This document shows positions 34,027-42,910 of a stretch of 64,000 nt of DNA, one piece after another; positions within the stretch are counted from its first letter, which is position 1; each line of letters starts with the position of its first letter. The stretch is from Acanthosoma haemorrhoidale (Eukaryota > Arthropoda > Insecta > Hemiptera > Acanthosomatidae): positions 32,993,841-33,057,840 of the forward strand of contig OV884009.1 of assembly GCA_930367205.1 (NCBI GenBank), written 5' to 3'. The position numbers and the translations under genes are program-made. The notes beneath the pieces are model-generated. The model did no database searches, was not told the DNA's origin, and saw only the letters and a list, made by a program, of their open reading frames with translations.

Positions 34027-35832
34027 TCAATGAGACACTTGAGCTTGAATTTGGGAAACTAATTCATCGATGTTTGGATTAATTCCACTGGTACAAAGAC
34101 GTAAAGAATTTTCCAAATTATCGTCAGTCAGCCTTGTACGATGTTTTGATTTATTAACTTTCATCAATGAAAAGAACTGTTCGCATTTATAAGTACTGCC
34201 AAACGCACAAATCAATCTTCTTGCAAATTTTCTAAGCTGCGGAAAATGGTCTTCTTCGAGGTATTTTTTGTAGAAATCGCACAACTCCACGTCTTCAAAT
34301 TTAGATTTTAGGAGTGAGTTTTCTTGAATCTCGATCAACTCCATTTGCAAGTGTATTGGAGCATTTTGTACATTACTTTTTGTTGGAGTAGCAAATAAAT
34401 TGAAACAGTCTTCCATGTGTTTGAAATCGCTAAATCTGATCGAAAATTGCTCCGACAGTAACTTGAGTTCTTCAGCATATTGAGCGTAAGCAATATTTTC
34501 ATACGCAGAGAGCGTGGTGAAATGGTAACTGTTACCAGACAGCATATGTGCCTCCCACAAGCGGATTTTGTTCTGAAACGCTTTCAAATGGCTGTACAAA
34601 TCATTTACTAACTGTCCTTGTTTTTGAAGTTTCAAATTTAAATCATTCAAATGGCCTGTAAGGTCGACAAGAAATGCTAAGTCACATATCCATTTTGCGT
34701 CACTCAATTCAGATAGTGGTTTATCTTTTATTTGCATAAATTCTGCTATCTCATTTCTAAGCTCGTAAAACCGTTTCAGCATTTTCCCTTTGCTTAGCCA
34801 TCTGACTTCACAATAATATGTTACGTCGTCATACTCGGCTGATATTTCATCCAAAAACGCCTTGAACTGACGATGGTTAAGCCCTCGGGATCGAATAAAA
34901 TTGATGGTTTTTACTACCACATTCATAACATTCTGGAGTCGAATGGACTTAGAACACAAGTTCTGTTGGTGGATAATGCAATGAAGGACTATCAAACCAT
35001 CCTTTTGCACATTTAATTCAGTTGCTTTTTCATTCAAAATTCCGATGAAACCTTTACGTAAGCCGACCATAGAAGGTGCACCATCTGTGCATACTCCAAC
35101 TAATTTCGACCATGGCAAGCCAAAACTTGTGAATACCTTTTGAACTTCATTAAAAATGTCCTCTCCTGTAGTGGTTCCTTTTAGCGGCTGTAAAGCAAGC
35201 AATTCCTCAGTAATAGTGAATTCTTTATCAACACCTCGAATAAATATAGCCAGTTGAGCTATGTCAGACAAATCGGTGCTCTCGTCTAATGCTATGGAAA
35301 ATGATTCAATACCAGTCATACGGTCAGTCAATGTTGTTTTTATATCATTAGCCATCATTTCTATACGTCGTACAACGGTTCGTCTTGACAAACTAATTTT
35401 TTCAAATTCATTTTTCTTTTCAGGACACAAAACACTGCAAACTTCTGACATACACTCCTTGATAAATTCTCCTTCGGCAAATGGTTTCAATGACTTTGCC
35501 AATTTTGAACTAACTATAAAACTAGCTTTCACAACATTATCAAGTTGTGTTCTTTGTCTATGAAATATTTGCTGCTGTTTTTCCAAATTTGCGGTAAGTT
35601 TCTGGATTTTGTCTTTTCTTATTTGTCCTGTCAGTGAGAGCAGCGTAGGATGCTTAGTTGAGTAATGCCTCTTTATATTGAATTCTTTCATCACCGAAAT
35701 GGATTCATTACACATCAAACAAATAGGCTTACCATTGTGCAAGATAAAGAAGAATTCTTCAGTCCATTTTTCTTGAAACTGGCGACCCTCTGCATCTACT
35801 TTTCGTTTCCTTCCACCAGACATCATTTTCAT
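34027..35832 (-). CDS. hAT-family transposase (GTF2I repeat domain-containing protein 2-like), intact
   Basis: 601 residues, the usual length for these proteins. In order: a BED-type zinc finger (C38, C41, H56, H61); a coiled, basic linker to about 120; the RNase-H-like fold with a first acidic residue D183 in ALDESTD, D250 in VCTDGAPSM, and CIIH (C285, H288); the conserved W345 in VRW; and the C-terminal hAT dimerisation region (FPQLRKFARRLICAFGSTYK, then CEQFFSLMKVNKSKHRTRL), where E551 is the likely third catalytic acid. No stop or frameshift. It would bind the element ends and carry out cut-and-paste transposition in the nucleus. A minus-strand TATATAA at 35,969-35,975 lies 137 bp before the start, and AATAAA at 33,918-33,923 lies about 100 bp after the stop. 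Host exaptation is possible in principle, but the perfect target duplication points to a simple transposon. Confidence 0.93.
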   Translation of the reverse strand: MKMMSGGRKRKVDAEGRQFQEKWTEEFFFILHNGKPICLMCNESISVMKEFNIKRHYSTKHPTLLSLTGQIRKDKIQKLTANLEKQQQIFHRQRTQLDNVVKASFIVSSKLAKSLKPFAEGEFIKECMSEVCSVLCPEKKNEFEKISLSRRTVVRRIEMMANDIKTTLTDRMTGIESFSIALDESTDLSDIAQLAIFIRGVDKEFTITEELLALQPLKGTTTGEDIFNEVQKVFTSFGLPWSKLVGVCTDGAPSMVGLRKGFIGILNEKATELNVQKDGLIVLHCIIHQQNLCSKSIRLQNVMNVVVKTINFIRSRGLNHRQFKAFLDEISAEYDDVTYYCEVRWLSKGKMLKRFYELRNEIAEFMQIKDKPLSELSDAKWICDLAFLVDLTGHLNDLNLKLQKQGQLVNDLYSHLKAFQNKIRLWEAHMLSGNSYHFTTLSAYENIAYAQYAEELKLLSEQFSIRFSDFKHMEDCFNLFATPTKSNVQNAPIHLQMELIEIQENSLLKSKFEDVELCDFYKKYLEEDHFPQLRKFARRLICAFGSTYKCEQFFSLMKVNKSKHRTRLTDDNLENSLRLCTSGINPNIDELVSQIQAQVSH

Positions 35833-35965
35833 TTACTTATCGTTCGATAAACTTAATAAGAAAATAGGTATAATTAGTAAGCACTCAAGATGCACACAAA
35901 GTCACAAAGCAAACTTATCACCACGGTAGCTCGAATAGGACTGAACTAAGTTCCGGCCATCCACC

Positions 35966-35981
35966 CGCTTATATAGGCAAA
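35966..35981 (-). promoter_or_regulatory. Likely TATA box of the hAT transposase gene
   Basis: The minus strand reads TTGCCTATATAAGCGG. It is about 137 bp upstream of the transposase ATG (35,832) and inside the element, consistent with a core promoter carried by the transposon. No initiator is identified. Confidence 0.55.
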
Positions 35982-36042
35982 ATGAAGGAATGATCTAGAA
36001 TCGTCTAGTGTAGAACAATACAATTGCGAAGCAATAATCCTT

Positions 36043-36101
36043 TGTTGCGCCGCCAGTGTGGCGGCAAACATCAATGGCTTTGAACTTTGATGTTTGCCGC
36101 C
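36043..36101. repeat. Hairpins in the hAT 5' subterminal region
   Basis: A perfect 15-bp inverted repeat, GGCGGCAAACATCAA at 36,060-36,074 and its reverse complement at 36,087-36,101, has a 12-base loop. An overlapping smaller one is CCGCC-agtgt-GGCGG just before it (about 36,050-36,064). These lie between the transposase gene and the right end, where hAT elements often carry transposase-binding repeats. Confidence 0.75.
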
Positions 36102-36273
36102 TCACTCTTTGATGATCACCGCCACTCGGCTTGCTCGCTCACTTGATTCCATGAGTATGAGTAAGTAGTGTATTTTTTTTTTTTAAATTGGGTTTTTCAA
36201 AATGTCTCGCGGGCCGGATCAAATCTTACAGCGGGCCGGATCCGGCCCGCGGGCCGGCTGTTGCCCACATACG

Positions 36274-36559
36274 TTATAGGCCATCGCAGAGTTCCTTTCG
36301 TATAATTATACATTCTAATGTATCAACTCCACCTTTAGTGGAGCTATAGAAATAACTACATAAAACATTATTGATCCGTAACTCTTTAAAAACACTAGCA
36401 GATAAAAAAAAGATAAGGGACATAAAAAGGTAATAAGGTAACTGGGGTGACTCGTAATACCGGGAGGTGGGCAAAAAGGTACAAAACAGACAGGAGAGCT
36501 GTGAATATACTAGCAATAGGAAGACCTCATAGAGAAGGGAGACTAGTCAGAACAAGAAT
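36274..36559. other. Right flank of the hAT insertion, no gene
   Basis: Begins with the second target duplication TTATAGGC (36,274-36,281). The 80-codon minus frame at 36,274-36,516 starts in unique sequence and shows no domain. Confidence 0.5.
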
Positions 36560-37315
36560 AGACAGGGTGTGACATATTCCCATCAGGCTTTCTTTGAAAT
36601 CTCTCTGGGGTGTCTCACAACCCTTGTTACCTTTCTGGGTTTAAAACTCAATGTCAACAAAACTCAAGGTATATTTTTCACCAGAATAAGGCCTTAAATT
36701 GTAAATAAAACAGTATTTAGGTCTGAAGAAATAGAAAGGCAGATATGTTACAGACCGCAGACTTCCATACCACACATAAAACATATATGCACTGGAAGAT
36801 CAACTATATCAATTTCTTATCATTTATCTTCTTCTAAGCTTAATAAATTGCTTATTTACAATTTGTTAGTAAATCCAAAACTAACTTACGCAGCTCCTAG
36901 TTGGAGCTTAATAAGTCATATTAATATCTGCAAAAACATTTTTGTAAAATAGTATTTGACAATCCATGGTAGGTTTTAATATTACTAATAATAATATAGT
37001 ATAATAGTACCCTGCTTATATACTAGATATTTAAAAAAGATACCACAAACTATACAGATAAATGTAAACGAGCGTCCATTTCTTAAAAATATTTCTAACA
37101 AAAATAAATTATACAATGTTGTTTTTTTTATATTAACATCTAGTTTTTTGTTTTGTTTTTGTCGTTAGATATTTTTATTAATATTTTTCATGAATTAAAA
37201 TGTGTGTGTGTGCTTCAATCTATTGCATCATTCATGATCGAGAGGTATATAAGATTAGCATTCCATTATTTTCACTGTGTAAATATTGAAAATAAATTGA
37301 TTTGATTTGAAGGAT
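36560..37315 (+). pseudogene. Family-D non-LTR retrotransposon remnant
   Basis: Broken frames give GLKLNVNKTQGIFFTRIRP, then NKLLIYNLLVNPKLTYAAPS, the part of Jockey-type ORF2 from just after the palm to the thumb. The copy at 62.8 kb shares ATCAATGTCAACAAAACT and ATATTTTTC at the equivalent place. The end is probably the AATAAATTGATTTGATTTGA word near 37,291-37,310. Multiple stops: dead. Confidence 0.65.
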
Positions 37316-38030
37316 CATACATCTTCTGTAAGCATAGCTTCCGAAGCGGACAATCAGAGTTAAGTAAAATGACAATTTAATATTAAAAACTTTTAAAGAT
37401 AAATTTTTTTTATTTTTATGTTTTTAACTTTTTCATTTGATTCAGTGGTCCGAGGCCTAACGATCACATTCATACGTAACATCAATAAAATCAACTTAAT
37501 GTAATCAGGATGTATAAATTACTTCAATTTTATTATTAATATTTCTTGTAAAATATTATATTTCAATTGTTTAAAACATTTTATTACGGAAAAAACTGGG
37601 TAGAAACTTTTTTCCTATACCACAATATAATGCAATATTCTCAACGAATTAAAACGATACATGTACATTAGAGAAATTACACACTAATAACTGAATGACT
37701 TGCTGTAACGTAATCGATTGGCAGGCAATTTTTCCACCGCACTGTCAAAGGGTACAATGCCGTTATTATTCCCTATTAATTGTACCTTTAACAGCGGATT
37801 ATTCGGGTTCACAGCTTCGCCTTGATTACTAGACACTAATAATCTCAAGGGCTTTTGAAAAGCTACTTGTTCCCAGTTGAACTGAAGGGCTTCTTAAGGT
37901 CCTAAAGTGCCGTAGCTGACTGACACTTGGAGATTATAAAAGGAAATTAAACAACGTCAGGGCTTAATTGCTTCTGTGTTAGTCACTTAATGATTGTTAG
38001 CTATTATGCTTCTATATTCTTTAAATTTAT
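37316..38030. other. Non-coding; possible regulatory island 37,690-37,980
   Basis: The island is free of recognised repeats and contains AATCGATTGGCAGGC, CACTGTCAAAGGGTACAATG, CTATTAATTGTACCTTTAAC and CTGACTGACACTTGG. The surrounding sequence is AT-rich. No coding frame. Confidence 0.35.
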
Positions 38031-38610
38031 AGTAGAGCCTCGCTAATTCGACTCTTAATCCGACCATCTCGGCACTGTGTATTCAATATTTTCGGAACCC
38101 CGAGCGTACGAACAGGCTTGTTCGCGATGAGAATTTCTCGAAAATGTTATTATCCTATCCTTTCAGACGCTACTATTCAGTTTCATTTCGAACTTGGTCT
38201 GGTGAGACTAAATCCTTATAAAATACATTTTAATATTTTTTCCCCCTAAAAATGGAAGACCAGGAATAATAAATCAGTTAATTATTGAATGCTTTTCGGT
38301 TAAATATAAGCCTCGAGATAAAGACGCGAGTCATAGGAGCCGGAGTGATTACGATCAAAAACTTGCTACGAAAAAGAAAGGAATTGGTGTCATTTTCGAT
38401 GAGAGCCTTGTCAACCTGCACGAAAGTCATTGAAAATCCAAAACCGGAAATATTAGGTGACGCAGTATGGATTAGGTTTAATCAAAAAAGGCTGATACGT
38501 TTACTGCCTCTGAAACTCCAGCGGTGGAAAAGTTTTCGATTTCGGATACCGTTGCTGGGGCACATTTATTCCTCGATTTCAGCTAATGTTTCAACAACTT
38601 TTATTTACTG
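38031..38610 (+). pseudogene. pogo/Tigger DNA transposon remnant (left end and N-terminal transposase)
   Basis: The left end AGTAGAGCCTCGCTAATTCG at 38,031-38,050 matches the 'CAGTAGAACCTCG.TAATTCG' style of pogo/Tigger termini and follows TA, the family target. From 38,330 the frame reads GAGVITIKNLLRKRKELVSF, then VIENPKPEILGDAVWIRFNQ and KR, the two helix-turn-helix domains (psq-like and CENP-B-type) of Tigger/jerky proteins; after a frameshift it continues ETPAVEKFSISDTVAGAHLF. The DDE catalytic part and right terminal repeat are not found, so the element is truncated and dead. Confidence 0.75.
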
Positions 38611-40028
38611 AAAATAACTTGCTTCCGTAGCGCGTTTATAATATCGACGAAACAATCTAATTTATAAACTGCTCCCCAAAAAAAACAAAAAAAACATTGG
38701 CCTGACCATTCGTGTAGCGACGCCTACCCCCCGATCCTCCAAAGGACAGATTAGCTTAGCTCGAGCTGGAAAGACAACTCAATTTCTCATAGGCAAACCA
38801 AGGCTGGGCCACCCCATGGTTGAAAACAATACACCAACAGCACTGAGAAAAAGTTCTAGCAATTTTATGGAACGCACAGTTCCACTGCGCTTAGTACAGT
38901 TTCTGGAACACAAATAACTCGTCATTTAAGAGCGGATTATGTCGAGGGAGAACACATAAATCTTCTTGATTCAGTCTGAAAATTGAGGAAGACTTTGCTA
39001 TCAATTTATATAAGTTTGATTATGAGCTATAGATACTCAAAGCAGTACTCACGGACATCAAGAAATCATTGAAAATACACATAGGCCTGGAAAATACACG
39101 AAACTGACCGACTTGCTTTCTGAACCCAATTTCCAAGTTGAATCGGTTTATTCAAGAAAAAGAAGGCCTTTTGTATGAAAAATTGGAGTAACTCAGGTTC
39201 CCTGAGTGGTTCTTTCTTCCTTATAGTTTCTGATAGGATAATGAAAGATGCGAAATTTCAAATTAAGGGATGTCTATAAGTCGACGGTCTTGTGTAATAT
39301 GTTTCATTCCACCAGTTGAAAGACACGAAAAAACAATTACGAGATGATATTGACCAAACAGATAATTGAGCACTCCAATGCTAAACTTGTGGCTGGGACA
39401 CCATCTCCTATCTGAACCCTATTTTACTCGATTTTCAGAATAAATTTTGGGAGGTGCCTAAAATGTAAAAGTGACATAAAAATTTGAAAATATAAACGTC
39501 AAAAATAATTAAATATAAAAATGGTATCGAGCATTTACTGGGGATCTGATAGACAAATCAGATGAAATAATGGCATTGCCGGATGGTCTAGGGCAGGCTA
39601 GATTTTCTGACACAGTGGTGTACAACATGAACAAGCAATCGATAAGAAAGAAATTTATATAAATATATTCTTCACCTTAAGGAATAATCCACATAAGTAT
39701 GATGTGAATGCAAATTGATCTAAAAGGAGTTATTTCCAAAACCAAAAGTGACCGTTTTGACAATATTGGTTAAAACCGATCAAAGATACTTGTGGGGCAC
39801 TGCTTAGAGTCAAGAATCTTGAAATTATTGTTATCATGAAATATATTGGCATGATTCAGCATCATTTTCCCGGATTGTAATTTGTTCTTTATTGATGTAT
39901 ATCACCTCGCAAGATACATATCGGATCACCATTTAGTAATATTTAACATTTCTATGACTACATATACTACTTTATATTATATTTTACTGTCATTTTATAT
40001 GAATAAAATGTTTTTTGTCTGGACTAAC
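38611..40028. other. Stretch without supported genes
   Basis: Possibly contains further decayed Tigger sequence just after 38,611, but I could not align any DDE motif or right terminus. The rest is AT-rich unique sequence. Confidence 0.35.
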
Positions 40029-40112
40029 CAAGTCCATGATGTACATCAAAGGCACATTGATGGCTGCGGACATGGCGAACAAGAACAAAGCCACTTGCCC
40101 CCTGACTCGAAT
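40029..40112 (-). CDS. Candidate internal exon of a membrane protein (84 nt)
   Basis: On the minus strand TTTTTATGATTTCAG (a good 3' splice site) precedes 28 open codons beginning IRVRGQ and continuing as a hydrophobic stretch (VALFLFAMSAAINVPLMYIM), then DL and a GTTAGT donor. About two thirds of third codon positions are G or C while the flanks are AT-rich, and the segment is phase-0 symmetric. A basic end followed by about 20 hydrophobic residues looks like one transmembrane helix. I do not recognise the family. If real, it would be one exon of a large host gene whose introns span part of this window. No second exon could be secured nearby. Confidence 0.35.
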
Positions 40113-41914
40113 CTGAAATCATAAAAACTTGAACGGCATTATGACGGCGGTTTTATTTATACCTTGGGGACAGCAATAAAATTCGACGTTAAAAGGAAAC
40201 ATTTGAGGGGGAGCCCGGGGGAAGGCTTTGGCAGATGCATGAAGCACGTAGGCAGAGTAAAACTGTGGGGGGGCTGGGAGGGGTTGGCGTGTCCATCAGG
40301 GTCCCGGATGTTGGCAAAGTCGGAGGACAACTCCACCGAGCCCAGTTAATAATTGAGGAGGGCAGCGAGTTTTAGATAATGTCCGTTTAATATTTTCTCA
40401 TCGGGCGTCCTGTGTCACCCGCTTACCAGTGTCCTGCGACGAAAATTTAATGACTATATGTCCCCCCCACTAAAGGATTCTCTATAGCTGGTTAAATGTC
40501 GATTCTGGACTTAACTATGTTGTGCATAGCAAACCATTCCCTTATAATTACTATATTTTTTATAAGTTTAGAATAACGATTATAATTATATTTACACTGC
40601 GTGAGAAGAAAATATTCCAAACAAGCGTGTGTCTCTCTTGTGACCATCTGGTGTTTGGTGTGGTATGCATTCTATTCATAGTTACATCACCAGTCGTTTC
40701 GCCAATTCAGGCATCCATCCTCAGGACTGTGAATGACCTTATCTTCATCCATTATTCCGTTGTTCCGTTATTGCATACTGAATGGGTAACTTGTCCATGA
40801 TACATGTCAACGGACAGTCACATGTCTGTACAACCTCCCTTAACGTAGTTAACCCGCTTGTTTTCTTGACACACGATGATAAAAATGTTTTTCTATCTCA
40901 AATGTTTTTATATTTTGTTGATAAGTCATTGATTTTTTATGCATTAAAAGGCGACTGGAATAAAGATAGAGAGAAGGGAGCCTGTTGAGGTGACGTCTCG
41001 CAAATTTTAAGACTTGGGTTTTAAGCACTCATCTGTCTAATCAGGTTTATAACTAAGCCTGGAGGGACTGGAGAATTGTAAAAAAAAAAAATTTCGAAGT
41101 GGATTATTGTAGCGAATGTACGTATTCCAGTGTTGCCTTGGGGGTGTTCTGTCTAAAAAAGTAAATGGTGTGCTCATTGTTGCTTAAAATCATATTAAAT
41201 AGCCAGAGTACTTTTTAGACACAAACTTGTATCCACAAATTCAACGTTAAGGCTTTTAATTGGACTTCTGCTATAGGTTGCAGTCAATGTGCGCAACGGC
41301 CAGACAATGGTACGTGGAAACTATTCTAACATACGTATTCTATATGTATTGTTATGTAATAGTATTGTATATGTTAACATACTACTGTAAAATAATAGAT
41401 TTTGTGGAAAGAACAATTTCTGATTCTGACAGATTTATCCAATGCACTTCATCAGCTCTGAATTTCTCTACAGCACATGGGCTGTCGCTTCTGACTATTC
41501 CACCATCACAGCATTGCGACAGATCCAACTTGGAAATCCATGAAAAGGGGCGTTTGGTATTTATTCCGTATGTATTTATGTTTTACGATAGCTGATGTAA
41601 AAATATTTAAATTCATCAGACATTTTAAACGCATCTGAAAATTTTGCTGATTAGTTTTTTGTTTGGAAGTTTGGAAGAAAATATAAATGTAAAAAAAGTT
41701 GTATATAATTTTATTTATCTGAATAATCAGTTGGTGTAGGTGATATTTTTATCTCTTGCACAAGACTAAATTGCGTTTCTCTGTAAACGAAAGAAACACT
41801 ATTTAAAGCCTTTTTTTAAAATATTGTTCTTTCTCTACATAAATCTTTAATTCCTCACATTAACTAAACTCAACTCAAAATTGCGCTTATCTAAATATAT
41901 ATATATATATTTTG
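40113..41914. other. GC-rich block 40,140-40,350 next to the candidate exon, then AT-rich sequence
   Basis: 40,200-40,350 is among the GC-richest DNA in the window and open in both directions; the minus frame (LGSVELSSDFANIRDPDGHA and on) has no acceptor in place, so I do not call it. Downstream frames of 92, 68 and 111 codons (40,522-41,595) are AT-rich without domains. A homeodomain-like site TTTTAATTGGA lies at 41,254-41,264. Confidence 0.35.
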
Positions 41915-42345
41915 TTCAATACCCCCTTGTTACAATTTTATGTATGTACAAAATATAGATTCTACAAACGAATCTATTTACAATTGCTTCATTGTATTTC
42001 TTGTAGCTTGGCTACATTTTATACAAATTCTAGTATAAAAAATAGTGGTTTGCATTGTACAAAAGTATAATGATGTACATCATACATTAATAGACAGAAT
42101 TTATTAAAAGTAATGGGGCTCACCTTATTTATCATAGACTTAAAACTAACTTACTTCTAACAAAACTTAATCTTTAAAAAAATTGTTTGAGTCTTTTAGC
42201 TGTGTTGAGAGTCAAGTGGGTATACAGTAGTGGTTGGGCACCGTACAGCAGAGCTGGCCGGAGGACACATTTATATATCATGAGTTTGAGGCGCAGCGAT
42301 AAGTTGGGTGAAGTTAGCAAGTGATGAAGCCGGTAAGACATGTCA
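41915..42345 (-). pseudogene. Family-B copy (subtype II tail) with a piece of ORF2
   Basis: The tail at 41,920-42,170 (CCCCCTTGTTACAATTTTAT, CAAACGAATCTATTTACAAT, ATGGGGCTCACCTTATTTAT) matches the 20.1-kb copy. From 42,195 to 42,335 the minus strand reads LTSPNLSLRLKLMIYKCVLR and PALLYGA, the conserved 'IYK.VLRP.L.YG' block of Jockey-type ORF2. About 150 codons normally between this block and the UTR are missing, so the copy has an internal deletion. Confidence 0.8.
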
Positions 42346-42661
42346 TAATTTTTCTATTTTGTTACTAAAATGAGGAAAGCATTGAAAAAGGCCGGGAGTT
42401 CTCTAGCCCTCCTTTAGTATAGGATTTTGGCTTATATATAAATTTATAATACAACTTAGTTCATCGAGTAGAATATAAAGGATAAGGAGAAGGTAAAGTT
42501 GACCATTCACAAATTAATTATACAATGCTTTTACCAAGGATTATTTAATTCGTGAAGTTTTGAGGACGATTAAATTTGTCGAAAGTTAGCCAACTATTAA
42601 TCGAGCTTAGAACCGCTTTTTTTTGGAATTATTCTAAAATACCCTAATAGTTTTATTATAT
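42346..42661. other. AT-rich spacer, no features
   Basis: Nothing recognisable between the family-B and Jockey-A copies. Confidence 0.45.
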
Positions 42662-42910
42662 AAAATCCTTTATTGTGCTAAAATTACAATCTGCCTTACT
42701 AGGCAATAAGTAATTAAGATAAATGCTCTCATTCATACCATATTTACAATTCATCATTCACTCGCTCATTCATACAATATTTACAGACAGCCTAATATCA
42801 AATCCACATGCGAAGAGAAAGCGGAGTCTTGGGAAGTCCCCCACGCTCCTCCGTCAGCCGCGTCACCGGATACTAGCCAGTGGAGACTGACCAAGAGCGC
42901 GAGAGCCACC
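42662..42910 (-). mobile_element. Jockey-A 3' UTR (variant tail)
   Basis: TCCTTTATTGTGCTAAAATT at the 3' end, then CAATCTGCCTTACTAGGCAA, TTCACTCGCTCATTCATACA, GTCTTGGGAAGTCCCCCACG and CGTCAGCCGCGTCACCGGAT, truncated before the ORF2 stop at about 42,910 inside the CTCTCGCGC block. Same tail subtype as 33.6 kb. Confidence 0.9.

Larger units (their letters stand above)
33757..36273 (-). mobile_element. Complete hAT transposon (GTF2IRD2/Charlie-like), 2,517 bp
   Basis: The ends are CAGGTATGGGCAAC at 33,757-33,770 and the inverse of CGTATGTGGGCAAC at 36,260-36,273, the TGGGCAAC-type hAT terminus, and they are bordered by a perfect 8-bp duplication TTATAGGC. Subterminal regions on both sides carry repeated GCGGGCC words. 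One intact transposase frame fills most of the interior on the minus strand. A perfect flanking duplication and an open frame indicate a fairly recent insertion. The outermost bases of the right end differ from the CAG...CTG rule, so the terminal repeats are imperfect. Confidence 0.93.

Noticed and set aside
40424..40430. Minus-strand 7-nt microexon (TTTTCGTCGCAG before, GTAAGC after)
   Set aside because: Perfect-looking sites, but a 7-nt exon cannot be told from chance without transcript data.
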